This document shows, one piece after another, positions 18,801 through 27,517 of a DNA stretch of 64,000 bases. The stretch comes from DATJPR01 sp963843525. GTDB lineage: Bacteria; Bacteroidota; Ignavibacteria; UBA10030; UBA6906. How positions within the stretch are numbered: the first letter of the stretch is position 1; every line of letters starts with the position of its first letter. The stretch covers positions 1 to 64,000 of the forward strand of contig CAWJKM010000001.1 of assembly GCA_963843525.1 (NCBI GenBank), read 5' to 3'. The position numbers and the translations under genes are program-made. The notes beneath the pieces are model-generated. The model had not been told where the DNA came from, did not search any database, and saw only the letters and a program-made list of their open reading frames with translations.

Positions 18801-21800
18801 ATCAGTGACGGCCCGCTCCGCTATTCCGCGCTTCTGTCACTGGCGAACTCGAAGACAAAGTTCGTCTTTACGATCAAGCCGGATAGTGAGATCACCGCCA
18901 GCCTGTGGGTTGCGAAGCTTTCCCTTGATCCGACGTCGCATATCGACCTGGTCGACACGACAGGCAAATTTATCGCCTCCGCCACCCTGGATGGGTCGCT
19001 CTCAATCAACGGGCAGGTGGGAAGTCTGCCGAACATCGATCTGCAATTACTCAAGTTCCAGGGCCTCTCCGTCAGCACGAACTCTCCGTATTTCAAGGCC
19101 GGGACATGGAAGTTCGGGAGTCCCGACCATGGGATAGGAGGGTTCCCCATCAGCATCTCGGACGTCGGGTTCGCGACGGGGAGCCGGACGAACGGCTTCG
19201 GCGTGGGCCTGAAGTTCACCGTGGCGCTGAACCTCTCCGATATTCTGAGCGGAGGGACCGCGTTGACCGTATGGGCGGTCATCAATCCGGCGCCCGATGC
19301 GCCCCAGGCCTTTGCCTTCGACGGGATCGACCTCGACTCGATTCATCTCCATACGGATCTGGGCGTCGTCCAGATTGACGGGAGTATTGTGTTCTATCAC
19401 AACGACCCAACGTACGGCAATGGATTCCTGGGTCAATTGCAGGCGATCTTCCTGGACGCTGTGCAGGTGAACGCGACAGCGTTGTTCGGGAGTGTGAGCG
19501 GGTATCGCTACTGGTACGTGGACGCCTCCACGCTCTTCCCGAACCCGGGGATCGTCATATTCCCCGGGGTGGGATTCTACGGATTTGGCGGCGGCGCGTG
19601 GTACCATATGAACGTGGGACCTGATCCCGGCACAATCAATGGAAGTCCCTCGTCCAGTTCCACACCCGGTGTGAGCCTCTCAGGATACAAGTTCACGCCC
19701 GACCCGAGCATTGACTTTGGTTTCAAGGCGATGATCACCATGGCCACGTCCCCCGGCGCGGAGGTGTTCAGCGCCGACGTGATCCTGACGATGCAGTTCA
19801 CCAACGGCGGCGTAGGGGCGATGAGTCTCGTGGGGAAGGGATACATGTTGTGCACCAGCCTGGACAAGCGACAGACTGACTATACCGTCTACGCCTCCGT
19901 GTCCATCACGTACGATTTTGCCAATAATGTCTTCGACGGCAACTTCACGTTCAACACCAACCCGAGTTTCTCTGCGATCTTCTCCGTGACCGGATGGATG
20001 AACCTGCACTTCGATCAAAGCAACTGGCATATTCTGATCGGGACTCCCTCGAACAGGGAAAAGCTTACACTTCTTTCCCTTGCGTCGGTCGATGCGTACT
20101 TGATGGCGGGGACGGATATTCCGTCCCCCGATTTCAACAACTTCGAACACAAGGCGGAGATCGAAACGGCGATCGGCGGGCCGTTGCCGACCGTCCATAT
20201 GCCGATCACGGGAGGCACAACAGAGGGATTTGCCTTCGGGGCGAGCCAGTCCATCGACACCGGCGAACTCCGGTTCCTCATCTTCTTCGGGCGCTTCACG
20301 CTCGGCTACGGATTTGACGTGGCCGTCACCCACGATGCGACGAGAATGTGCGACAACCTCGGATATGCACCGGGGGTCGATGGGTGGTACGCGATGGGTC
20401 AGCTCTACGCATACGTGGACTTCCAGATCGGCCTCCATGTCGATGTGTGGTTCACCTCCGGAGATTTCACGATCCTCGACTGCGGTGCCGGAGCCCGCTG
20501 CGTGATCATGGCGCCGAATCCGGTGTGGGTGGAAGGCACCGTCGGGGGCCATTACAATATTCTGAACGGGCTCGTCCAGGGAAACTGCTCATTCACCTTT
20601 GACCTCGGGACGAAATGCCAGATCTCGACCGAAAGCCCGCTGGCTGTGGACATGATTACCGACATGAAGCCCTCCGATGGCTCCACGAACGTGGATGTGT
20701 TCGCGATCCCCCAGGCGGCGTTCACGTTCCCGATCGATCAGAACCTCGATTTCCAATACGTTGATGAGGACGGAAATCCGGTCACGAAGACGTTCCATGT
20801 GGAGATACAGGATTTCTCCATCACGCGTGCCGACAACGGTCAACGGCTTGATTCCCGCAGTGAGCTTTCCTCCGACGGGACGACGGATGGCTGTATTGCA
20901 AGGGATATCTTCCCCGAGTACACGCAGCTTGTCGCGACGGTGACGGTCTACGGGCAGGAGTTTGTGAACGGCCATTGGGTGCAGGCGACGAAACGCGATG
21001 GAACGCCCATCATCCAGACGAAATCCATCTCCTTCAAGACCGGGAAGCGACCCGACAACATCCCGTCGCAGTGCGTGTCGTACGCGTACCCGCTCGACCG
21101 CCAACAGTTCTTCCTCCAGGGTGAGATCCGAAGTGGAAAGATCGTGACCATCCAGAGCTTCGGGTATCTCTTCCAGGAGCCTGGCACGTATGTAGCGCGC
21201 TTTTTGCCTCTGAGCGGGGGAGACACCGTGGAGACTACCGCTACCTGCTCTCCGGGCTCGTCGGTCGTGTCCTTCCAGATCCCGAATCTTGCCAACAGCG
21301 CCGTCTACGCGCTCCAGATCCTCCGGAAGGCACCACCGGCCCGTCTGATTGCAACCCAGCTGAAATACACCAGTATTGCGCAGGCTCAATCGTCACCCCA
21401 GTACTCGGGGTCATTGCCGCAACGGTCCACGTTCCAGCAGATGCCGGTCCACACGGTGCTCTCGAACAAGTCCTCGATACTCCAGGGAGTCAGCCTTGCT
21501 TCGATGGTGCAGGTCGCGCAACGGACCCTTCCCGGGGTAGCGGTGCGTTCGAACGAAAAACTGCTGTACGTCTACTACTTCCAGACCAGCCAGTTCAACA
21601 CGCTGGCAGACAAGATCCGGCAGCTCACGTTCTCCAAGACCGACTACACGAAGTACTGGGGGACGCATGAAATCCTGACCCCGACGTTTTCCACCAAGGA
21701 ATTCTTCGACACTTACGACGTCAATGGGTACAGTTACAACGACGGCATGCGGACACAGTACGTCGATGGACTGGTTCACGTGGATGCCCACCTGGTTCCC

Positions 21801-22460
21801 CAGACGTGGTACACCTCGTATGTCTGGCCCCAGATCTACTCACACATTCAGGCGTTGATGTTCAGCAGGCTTTGGGACTTCAACATCTCGTTGTCCGACA
21901 AGTTCTTCCTGCTGCTCGGGCTGGTGAATTTCAATCAGACCGTACAATGGGCTTCGCCGTCGTCCGGGAAGTTGTATATCCCGAGTGTGGACAATCCCGT
22001 ACGGCAAGGGAGCCTTGGGATCGGATTGGCGAGGTACTCCGGCGGCTCGATGCTCAGTCTCGGAGGAAATCTGAACCTCCCGAGCGTCGCTTCCCAGGTA
22101 CGATTCAACTACCTGCACCCGTCGCAGATACCCGATGACTATATCGATCTCTGGATACGATGCTTCATCATCATGCTGGATTATAACAACGGTGCCTACT
22201 CCGACCCCGACTCATACATGTACGGGCAGGATGGATGGATCGAGAGCAACATGGGCTGGATCCAGGGGTACAGCTCAATGAATATTCAAACGGCGACTAA
22301 CTCGTACCGGCTGATCCCTGCCGACTATTATCGCCTCTACTTCATCTATGGTCCGAAGTTCACGTGGGATCAGGGTGGGCCATGGATCACCGTCGACTTC
22401 CCCTATGGCAATGTCCGCTCCCGTATCCTTTCGCCATCCACCAAGATACGGAGATTCTGA
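15849..22460 (+). CDS. Giant secreted surface protein (2203 residues), third gene of the cassette
   Basis: After a signal peptide (VKLLFAALALLAIQQSRAQ), a beta-rich N-terminal segment of about 140 residues ends in an LPEGNYEFCVTL motif. It resembles the TANFOR-type domain of large Bacteroidota surface proteins (from memory, unverified). Ig/FN3-like modules follow near residues 160-285 and 425-555 (SLTLPVDKS...FTWTP; HLVSPADQS...LTWM...FWRVAW). A Gly-rich linker with CNDPC lies near 556-572. A Gly/Asp-rich beta region without recognised domains fills about 575-1590. An Ig-like module starts near 1595 (MKPSDGSTNVDV), and a Tyr/Trp-rich end begins near 1850. There is no type IX C-terminal signal, sortase motif or C-terminal barrel. 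Function is unknown; a fibre, sheath or adhesin is plausible. Confidence 0.7.
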   Translation: MSSHRVGVKLLFAALALLAIQQSRAQVTVTLVIRNPMPSQLTTWENDPTLVQLIAVNTNQTNYPLVRASFVVKDANTNAIVLQSKDNDPSMPTFALPPLATVTRYGSQLVNSSAVSINSSYQTTATNTNSLPEGNYEFCVTLIDQNNISIGSTGQVCQPFNVTIPDPPSLTLPVDKSVLSTNIPINFTWTPVMGGPPVVSYQLTIAPIFETQSPHDAITTNTPLLQKTVSQNSYLYTQADPSFSFYSSAIGFAWQVQALDQQNLPAAKNDGKSEIFSFTLQGGGGNAQATTLDNFYPFDNDTIPWIPPHVIAVFNPYSDSITAMDFTINVNGSDASSYSSHRKLLWPNGPLQGEGFTDRSDTVRARYIIVDQEGQTTASVASWAPNLKRGVKYSWSVSATFTKKDNSTVQASTGTRSFYVGATPPHLVSPADQSTIDTSAQPVTLTWMNFRPDSLNPPFLYGMGYNQQKSTFKGVGHEEYRLQMSHDSTFATVDTVDSAWVPIPADSTGGDANGLYGSRSFTLAKLPPGKYFWRVAWLDNGTPYVSSPTWAFMIGNGGGGKQPPKGGCNDPCTASAPSDQNPSSGTFNIGDVLKMGNFFLTLTKVTSGTGSNLTGEGTVTVPVFHAPIKVTFNGLKVNAEKEVYSGNAEGVQDNSSPIPQSLANQGGTALGLDTSQIRQLCNFASQADRLVSALVGSSPVALPIGFDDVVEGSRMIIAVMGMTFTPTQGKLNAAMLFPIPDLGPGVGLGLGARDICFSPNGIGGAQGTLYLAGDLGYNDPGSWSFLFKAPTPSDSGTFVSWDCNGFQQLRLEAQVHFPREWLVPSPDNGSDSVKGTFVANIRTNGNWMASVNLDKCTIAGTDGFGLEVQDMYYDHSDIGNPPGMTFPTAYTGSKGNDWHGFYIKQATVTLPKSLQTFKGSPPTISAGGIIIDGTGFTGSIFAANVIQYPTGDFGQWGASIDTVGVDFVCSSLQDGKMKGRIQIPISDGPLRYSALLSLANSKTKFVFTIKPDSEITASLWVAKLSLDPTSHIDLVDTTGKFIASATLDGSLSINGQVGSLPNIDLQLLKFQGLSVSTNSPYFKAGTWKFGSPDHGIGGFPISISDVGFATGSRTNGFGVGLKFTVALNLSDILSGGTALTVWAVINPAPDAPQAFAFDGIDLDSIHLHTDLGVVQIDGSIVFYHNDPTYGNGFLGQLQAIFLDAVQVNATALFGSVSGYRYWYVDASTLFPNPGIVIFPGVGFYGFGGGAWYHMNVGPDPGTINGSPSSSSTPGVSLSGYKFTPDPSIDFGFKAMITMATSPGAEVFSADVILTMQFTNGGVGAMSLVGKGYMLCTSLDKRQTDYTVYASVSITYDFANNVFDGNFTFNTNPSFSAIFSVTGWMNLHFDQSNWHILIGTPSNREKLTLLSLASVDAYLMAGTDIPSPDFNNFEHKAEIETAIGGPLPTVHMPITGGTTEGFAFGASQSIDTGELRFLIFFGRFTLGYGFDVAVTHDATRMCDNLGYAPGVDGWYAMGQLYAYVDFQIGLHVDVWFTSGDFTILDCGAGARCVIMAPNPVWVEGTVGGHYNILNGLVQGNCSFTFDLGTKCQISTESPLAVDMITDMKPSDGSTNVDVFAIPQAAFTFPIDQNLDFQYVDEDGNPVTKTFHVEIQDFSITRADNGQRLDSRSELSSDGTTDGCIARDIFPEYTQLVATVTVYGQEFVNGHWVQATKRDGTPIIQTKSISFKTGKRPDNIPSQCVSYAYPLDRQQFFLQGEIRSGKIVTIQSFGYLFQEPGTYVARFLPLSGGDTVETTATCSPGSSVVSFQIPNLANSAVYALQILRKAPPARLIATQLKYTSIAQAQSSPQYSGSLPQRSTFQQMPVHTVLSNKSSILQGVSLASMVQVAQRTLPGVAVRSNEKLLYVYYFQTSQFNTLADKIRQLTFSKTDYTKYWGTHEILTPTFSTKEFFDTYDVNGYSYNDGMRTQYVDGLVHVDAHLVPQTWYTSYVWPQIYSHIQALMFSRLWDFNISLSDKFFLLLGLVNFNQTVQWASPSSGKLYIPSVDNPVRQGSLGIGLARYSGGSMLSLGGNLNLPSVASQVRFNYLHPSQIPDDYIDLWIRCFIIMLDYNNGAYSDPDSYMYGQDGWIESNMGWIQGYSSMNIQTATNSYRLIPADYYRLYFIYGPKFTWDQGGPWITVDFPYGNVRSRILSPSTKIRRF

Positions 22461-22490
22461 TCGACGTCTGAATTCTGATCGAAATGTCGG

Positions 22491-22521
22491 CGCGCCCCGA
22501 AGGCCATTGCCTCGGGGCGCG
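22491..22521 (+). terminator. Strong GC-rich hairpin after the giant surface gene
   Basis: The arms are CGCGCCCCGA (22491-22500) and TCGGGGCGCG (22512-22521), perfectly complementary, with an 11-nt loop, 30 bp after the stop of the 2203-residue gene. The T-tract is weak (GTTAATGTTG). It may end the cassette transcript or protect its 3' end. Confidence 0.6.
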
Positions 22522-22600
22522 TTAATGTTGCGAGGGATTGAGATTTCCGCGGATCTTCCCTACATTGTGCACGTCCTTTCGTTTCCTTCCGGTGAACTCG

Positions 22601-24016
22601 ATGCCCATCCGGCCCGTACCTTTTCTGATCATCCTGTACAGTGCAGTCACAACTCTGGCGTCTGCGGGCATCCCCGACAGCGTTCGCGTGCTCATAGACC
22701 ATGGAGAGTACACTCACGCCACGGCCAGCATGGAGCAAATGCTCCGGTCAGGCACCGTGCCCCGTGAAGACAGCAGTGTGATTGCTTTCGAGATCGAGCG
22801 CCTTGTCAGGGTTCGGAAAGACTTCGTCCTCACCGCCTCGGACATCGATTCGCAGCTCAGAAACATGTATGGTGATTCTGCCGACGCATTTCGGGACAGG
22901 TATACGCAGGATGGCTCGCTGGAAATGAAGCTGATCGATGGTGTCCCCCGATACTTCAAACAGGCGGTTCCCAATCTTTTCCGAGTGAACCCGGAAGCAA
23001 AGTCGAGGAAACCGGCCTCTGGACCGGACTCGCTGGAACGTTTTCTCCGGAAGGAGATTCCGGCAGAACTCCACGGCCTGGAAGCCGGCAACCCGAAGGG
23101 CGTGACCATCCGGTACCGATACACGCTGACCGTACACCCAGACGCGGTCCCTGCGGGAGAGACTTTACGGTGCTGGTTGCCGTATCCTCGGACAGATGTT
23201 CCCCGTCAGACAGCGGTACGCCTTCTGGGCAGCAGCGTGCCGGGCATTCTTTCCGCGGGAAGCGACCCGGCTGCACACAGCTCGCTGTATCTCGAGGAAA
23301 CAGCGCGGGCGGGCGAGCCGACAGTCTTTTGGGTCGAAGCCGAATACCGGTCTTTTCCGGAAAGGGTGGGCCATGACGGGAGTGGCGGTGCAGGTGGACT
23401 GGCAGGCCCGCCACCTGAACTTTGCGTCGGGGAACGTCCCCCGCACATCGTCTTCACCGACGCGGTCAAGGAACTCAATAGACGCATCGTCGGGAACACG
23501 AGCTCGAAACGGGAGGCGGCGCAGAAGATTTATCGGTGGATTTCAGACAGTATTCCCTGGGCATCAGCGCGCGAGTATTCGACGATACGTGCCATTGCGC
23601 CGTACTGCCTGGAACAACGACACGGAGATTGCGGGATCCAAACCATGCTGTTCATGACGCTCTGCAGACTTAACGGGATCGCCACGCATTGGCAGAGCGG
23701 CTGGATGATGCATCCCGGCAACGTCGACATGCATGATTGGTGTGAAATCAGCCTGGACGGGCAGCATTGGGTTCCCGTAGACCAGTCGTTCGGAATTCAG
23801 CGATGGACCCGAGATCCTGACGAACGGTGGTTTTATTGGGGCGGGATTGACGCCTATCGTTTGATTCTGAACCAGGAGTACAGCGCCCCGCTCTTTCCCC
23901 CTAAAGTTTTTCCGAGGAGCGAGACAGTGGATTTCCAAAGAGGGGAGGCCGAATGGAAGGGGGGGAATCTCTATTTCGATCAGTGGGATTACTCGATGAA
24001 AGTGTCTTATCCTTAG
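22601..24016 (+). CDS. Exported transglutaminase-like cysteine protease-fold protein
   Basis: This 471-residue protein has a signal peptide (FLIILYSAVTTLASAG). The C-terminal half is a transglutaminase-like domain with an intact triad: Cys344 in HGDCGIQTMLF, His378 in MHDWCEI and Asp394 in VPVDQSF. The preceding YRWISDSIPWA helix is also typical. The N-terminal 200 residues are unassigned. Bacterial relatives act as proteases, peptidoglycan or protein cross-linkers, or peptide N-glycanase-like enzymes, and the substrate is unknown here. It follows the giant surface gene after a terminator-like hairpin, so it is probably a separate unit that could still act on surface proteins. The start was taken at the ATG giving a clean signal peptide. 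Confidence 0.75.
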   Translation: MPIRPVPFLIILYSAVTTLASAGIPDSVRVLIDHGEYTHATASMEQMLRSGTVPREDSSVIAFEIERLVRVRKDFVLTASDIDSQLRNMYGDSADAFRDRYTQDGSLEMKLIDGVPRYFKQAVPNLFRVNPEAKSRKPASGPDSLERFLRKEIPAELHGLEAGNPKGVTIRYRYTLTVHPDAVPAGETLRCWLPYPRTDVPRQTAVRLLGSSVPGILSAGSDPAAHSSLYLEETARAGEPTVFWVEAEYRSFPERVGHDGSGGAGGLAGPPPELCVGERPPHIVFTDAVKELNRRIVGNTSSKREAAQKIYRWISDSIPWASAREYSTIRAIAPYCLEQRHGDCGIQTMLFMTLCRLNGIATHWQSGWMMHPGNVDMHDWCEISLDGQHWVPVDQSFGIQRWTRDPDERWFYWGGIDAYRLILNQEYSAPLFPPKVFPRSETVDFQRGEAEWKGGNLYFDQWDYSMKVSYP

Positions 24017-24050
24017 AAGGCGTTCCCAAACCCAATCATAGACCTTATGC

Positions 24051-25598
24051 TCAGCGAAGATCGAGCTGCTTTTCCTCCTCCGCAATCTGTCGCCTGATCG
24101 ATGCTTCGGAGTCGTAATCGCTGAATTCCCCGGCCTCCTCGAAGGAAGCGCGCGCCCGGTCCTTCTGACCAAGCCGGGCGTAGGCGCGTCCCGTCAGCAG
24201 AAGTGCTTCGGGATATACCCAAGTTTCGTGATGCACCTTCACCTGCGCGACAAGCGCGCACAGCGCAACGACGCTTGTATCGTGTCCTTGCGCGTAGGAG
24301 ATGCGTGCGCGGTCGTATAATCCCTCTGCTTTCGCGTCACCCCCGATGTCCGTGTGCGACAACAGCACTGCAATGGTCGAATCGGCCGCGCCGTAGCGCT
24401 TGCAGTCGATGAGGTTCCCAGCCATCAGGACCTGAATGTCTCCCCATTGAAGCGGATACTCCTGCCGCAGTTTGCACAGTCGTACACTTCGTTGTTCCCA
24501 CGGAAAGTCATCGTTCGGTTTTTTTACCATGCGGTAGGTCTTGAGAGCCCCTTCGCGGTCTCCGGTGATCTCCTGGGAGATGCCATAGCGATACAGAATG
24601 GAGTTCGTAATGAACGTCTTGTTCGCTATCCTCTCCATATACACCTGGAAGTTCCTTCGTGCATCGGCGAAGTCATTCATCAGGTACTGAATGGATGCAA
24701 GAGTGCTGTAGGCAAATTCCTCGCCATAGGTCACCTTTCTGGTGGAGTTGATCGCCATCGCCTGTTTCGTAAAGACGAGTGCGCTGTCATACTCTCCGTT
24801 CCGGCGAAACATGACTGCTTTGTTCAGCAGGAAAAGGGTGTTCCTGGGAAACTCGGCGGTCAACTCGTCAATCGCCCGGATGGCTTCCTCGTGCCGGTGT
24901 TCGTTGAAAAGGAACTGGGCCAGGAGGAATTTCGCTTCTGTTTTTGCATACGTTCCCTTCTCGGCTGCAAGTCTGAGAGCGGATAATCCGCCTTCAATGC
25001 TCCCCGGGTAGCCGATTGTCGAAAGGAGCCAGGAGAGAGACTTCGGTGCCTTCGCAATCAGGTATTCAAAAAGACCCAGGCCCATCTGTGCATCGTACAT
25101 CTTCGGATCAGCGCGGAAAGCATCGGCGAGGTGGATATAACCCTTTCTTCCGTCGAGCACGGCCTGGATCAATGACCCTTGTGTTTGCCGGGCCATGCCC
25201 CGGTATCCGTACATCCCTCCGAGAAAGAACTGCGCCGAAGCGTTGTTCTCGTCTCTGTCAAGGACACCTTCACACACATCGATGACGGTATCGGCCAGGG
25301 CGAGGAAATGGTCATATTCGCCCTCCTCGCCGAGGAGGTTGAATTTCCAGAACGCGACCATCGCCTCGAAAAAGTGACCCCGTGGATCGCCCGGAGCAAT
25401 TGCCGAGACATGTTCAAACGTCAGCAGAGCGCCATCGACGTCGAGATTGTAAAGCTGATTAATGCCCTGAAGGGTGAGAGAATGAACAAGCGGCCAATCC
25501 GTCTCGCCGGCGGGAGAGGATTGAACAGCGAGGAAAGCAAAGAGTGCCAGGAAAACCACCCAACCGGTATGCCGGAATCGGGAGGTCGAGTCCGGCAC
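24051..25598 (-). CDS. Exported TPR-repeat protein
   Basis: This protein is about 515 residues with a hydrophobic N-terminus (WVVFLALFAFLAVQSSPAG). It is built of helical repeats, including FLLAQFLFNEHRHEEAIRAI, LFLLNKAVMFRRNGEYDSAL and YPEALLLTGRAYARLGQ, which fit tetratricopeptide pairs. The pattern resembles the outer-membrane mitochondrial IML2/TTC39-like and bacterial DUF3808-type arrays. It probably scaffolds proteins in the periplasm. The start is uncertain: a GTG at 25598 yields a charged n-region before the signal, and a GTG at 25559 is also in frame. It lies 73 bp downstream of the PorD-like gene on the same strand and may be cotranscribed with it. Confidence 0.65.
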   Translation of the reverse strand: MPDSTSRFRHTGWVVFLALFAFLAVQSSPAGETDWPLVHSLTLQGINQLYNLDVDGALLTFEHVSAIAPGDPRGHFFEAMVAFWKFNLLGEEGEYDHFLALADTVIDVCEGVLDRDENNASAQFFLGGMYGYRGMARQTQGSLIQAVLDGRKGYIHLADAFRADPKMYDAQMGLGLFEYLIAKAPKSLSWLLSTIGYPGSIEGGLSALRLAAEKGTYAKTEAKFLLAQFLFNEHRHEEAIRAIDELTAEFPRNTLFLLNKAVMFRRNGEYDSALVFTKQAMAINSTRKVTYGEEFAYSTLASIQYLMNDFADARRNFQVYMERIANKTFITNSILYRYGISQEITGDREGALKTYRMVKKPNDDFPWEQRSVRLCKLRQEYPLQWGDIQVLMAGNLIDCKRYGAADSTIAVLLSHTDIGGDAKAEGLYDRARISYAQGHDTSVVALCALVAQVKVHHETWVYPEALLLTGRAYARLGQKDRARASFEEAGEFSDYDSEASIRRQIAEEEKQLDLR

Positions 25599-25671
25599 GT
25601 CCAGGTGCTTGACGGGTCTGGTCGCCGCCGCCCGGCCTGTGGTCGCGCCATGAGACAGAAAACGCCGCCGG

Positions 25672-26577
25672 TCATTGACGGTTGAGGTACTGGTCGTAAG
25701 TTTTTTGATGGTTCGGATCGATGAGAGAAAGCTTCTGGTAAATCGAGCGGTCGGGGTCGTTTGCGAAGATCTCCGCGATCTCCTGGTATTTCGCTTCAAA
25801 GAAGGCGCGGATGGCAAGGTTTCTCGGTTCAACGCGGTTGCGGACTGCGCCAATAAGGTCTATCGCGCGGGCAACATTTTCGCGGCCCCTGACCGGATCA
25901 ATCGCAAGGGAGTCCAGGCCACCGAAGTGATACAGATAGGAAGCCTGGCGAAGCGGCTGGCAGTTGGGGAGCATGATATCGTCGATAAACTGGGACCGGT
26001 TATACCCGGTGGTCGTCGGCTGCCAACCCTTTTGGCCGGTCGTTCGACCGAGTCGAGACACGTCCGACGCACGCTGGAAGTATGGAGACCCTCCCATCAA
26101 GTCGTACGTGTCTGCATCGTACGCTACCACGAGGTTCATATAGAAATCGAGGAAGCTCGTAAGGTCGTTAAACACGAGCGGGTTGTGATTTAACGGACGC
26201 CCTCTGACATAGGTGAATTCCCAGCTGTCATCTTTCAATCGCAGCACTGCGGACCCTTTATTGGACTTGTAGATCGATCGCTGGCTTCCGATGAACGCCT
26301 GGGCCATATACGAGTTCTCTCCTGTAGCCTGCTGAACAAATATATCGATCGTGCAGGTGATCTTATCAGGAATATTGTCGGCCCCCCATTGATAATTATT
26401 AATGTAGTCCCGGATGTCGGTCGAGAGGTCTACCAGTTGATCCTTGTTTGAGCTTGCGACCGACTGGTAATTCACGTTGACCGTGCATTGGATGCCTTGC
26501 GCCAGAAGGGGGGACACACTCCCCACGAGGAGGGCTGCGACCAGGGGGATAAGTGGCCGGCAAACGGAGGTCTTCAT
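25672..26577 (-). CDS. porD: PorD-like protein (DUF4835), type IX secretion/gliding associated
   Basis: This 301-residue protein has a signal peptide ending at LLAQG. Mature-chain features of the PorD/DUF4835 family are visible: IQCTVNVNYQSVASSNKDQ, LSTDIRDYINNYQW, the late NPLVFNDLTSFLDFYMNLVV, and RAFFEAKYQEIAEIF near the end. PorD is needed for type IX secretion or gliding in Bacteroidota, although its exact role is not settled. The start at MKTSVCRP gives a proper signal; the longer frame upstream lacks one. It is divergent from a PorV-like barrel gene, which supports a secretion context. Confidence 0.8.
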   Translation of the reverse strand: MKTSVCRPLIPLVAALLVGSVSPLLAQGIQCTVNVNYQSVASSNKDQLVDLSTDIRDYINNYQWGADNIPDKITCTIDIFVQQATGENSYMAQAFIGSQRSIYKSNKGSAVLRLKDDSWEFTYVRGRPLNHNPLVFNDLTSFLDFYMNLVVAYDADTYDLMGGSPYFQRASDVSRLGRTTGQKGWQPTTTGYNRSQFIDDIMLPNCQPLRQASYLYHFGGLDSLAIDPVRGRENVARAIDLIGAVRNRVEPRNLAIRAFFEAKYQEIAEIFANDPDRSIYQKLSLIDPNHQKTYDQYLNRQ

Positions 26578-26692
26578 TTTGGGTCTCGCAGATGAGGGTA
26601 GTAGAGCAAGTCCCAACAATATAGATGATTTGAAATTGTCATTCAACAAATCGGAAAACGCCCCTCGCCGACGTAATCATTACGGGGGGCTT

Positions 26693-27517
26693 ATGCGTCG
26701 TACTATCCTGTACACTCTCTTCGGCATAGGGCTATTCTTTCCTCACCTGGGGTACGGTGCATTCGAGCGGATCCCGATTGGGGGAAGGTCCCAGGCCCTG
26801 TGTGGTGCATCGCAGATTCTGAGAGGCGATATGTTCTCCGTGGAAGCCAATCCGGCTTCTGCACGCTTCTGTGAAGGACTGTCGGCAGGTGTGTCAATCA
26901 CCCCTGGACTCTTCGGTATGCAGGAGCTCCGGAGAATCGACGCGGTCATTACAGCGGGCCTCTTCGGGGGACAGGTGAGCGTTCTCGGCCGTTCCTTCGG
27001 GTACGAGATCTACCGCGAGACATCAGCGATGGGGGCGTTTGCGATGGATCTCGACGAACGGATCACTGTGGGGGCGAGTGCCACCTGGTATTTCCTTCGG
27101 GTTCAGGGATACGGGCAGGCAGGGACCATCGGGGTGAATCTCGGCGCCTCCTACAAACTTGCTGACCAGGTCCGGTATGGGATTTCTTTGCGCAACCTCA
27201 ACCAACCGACGTTCGGGAGGTCGCACGAACCCGTCACCCCTGAAATTCTGACCTGTCTGGAATTCTTGCCGGCCCCTTCATTTCTGCTCGCCGCCTCAAT
27301 GACGAAGGAGCTGGATTCACCGCTTGAATTCTCCCTCGGAGCAGAATGGATCATCGAGGATCACGTCATCGTTCGAGGCGGTGCCCGGGAAGGGTTGGAG
27401 CAATTTGCACTTGGAGTAGGATTCGCACTTTCCGGGTTCGCTCTCGACTACGCTGTCGCGATCCACACGGAGCTGGGCCTCACGCACCATTTCACCCTGA
27501 CTTTCCGGGTCATGTAA
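26693..27517 (+). CDS. PorV/PorQ-like outer-membrane barrel protein
   Basis: This 274-residue protein has a signal peptide (MRRTILYTLFGIGLFFPHLGYG). A barrel domain then opens with IGGRSQALCGASQILRGDMFSVEANPA-like residues. That GARAxAMGGA...N-P-A start is characteristic of the PorV/PorQ (UPF0164-like) family of type IX secretion shuttles. The C-terminus ends HFTLTFRVM. Its TAA stop overlaps the ATG of the next barrel gene by one base (TAATG), so the two are translationally coupled. It is separated by 115 bp from the divergent PorD-like gene. Assignment to PorV, PorQ or a paralogue is not possible by eye. Confidence 0.65.
   Translation: MRRTILYTLFGIGLFFPHLGYGAFERIPIGGRSQALCGASQILRGDMFSVEANPASARFCEGLSAGVSITPGLFGMQELRRIDAVITAGLFGGQVSVLGRSFGYEIYRETSAMGAFAMDLDERITVGASATWYFLRVQGYGQAGTIGVNLGASYKLADQVRYGISLRNLNQPTFGRSHEPVTPEILTCLEFLPAPSFLLAASMTKELDSPLEFSLGAEWIIEDHVIVRGGAREGLEQFALGVGFALSGFALDYAVAIHTELGLTHHFTLTFRVM

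Noticed and set aside
19680..20552. Long antisense frames inside the giant surface gene (also 20589-21389)
   Set aside because: They are rich in Arg/His/Gly/Asp, lie wholly inside a well-supported coding frame, and fit the mirror of its third-position GC bias.
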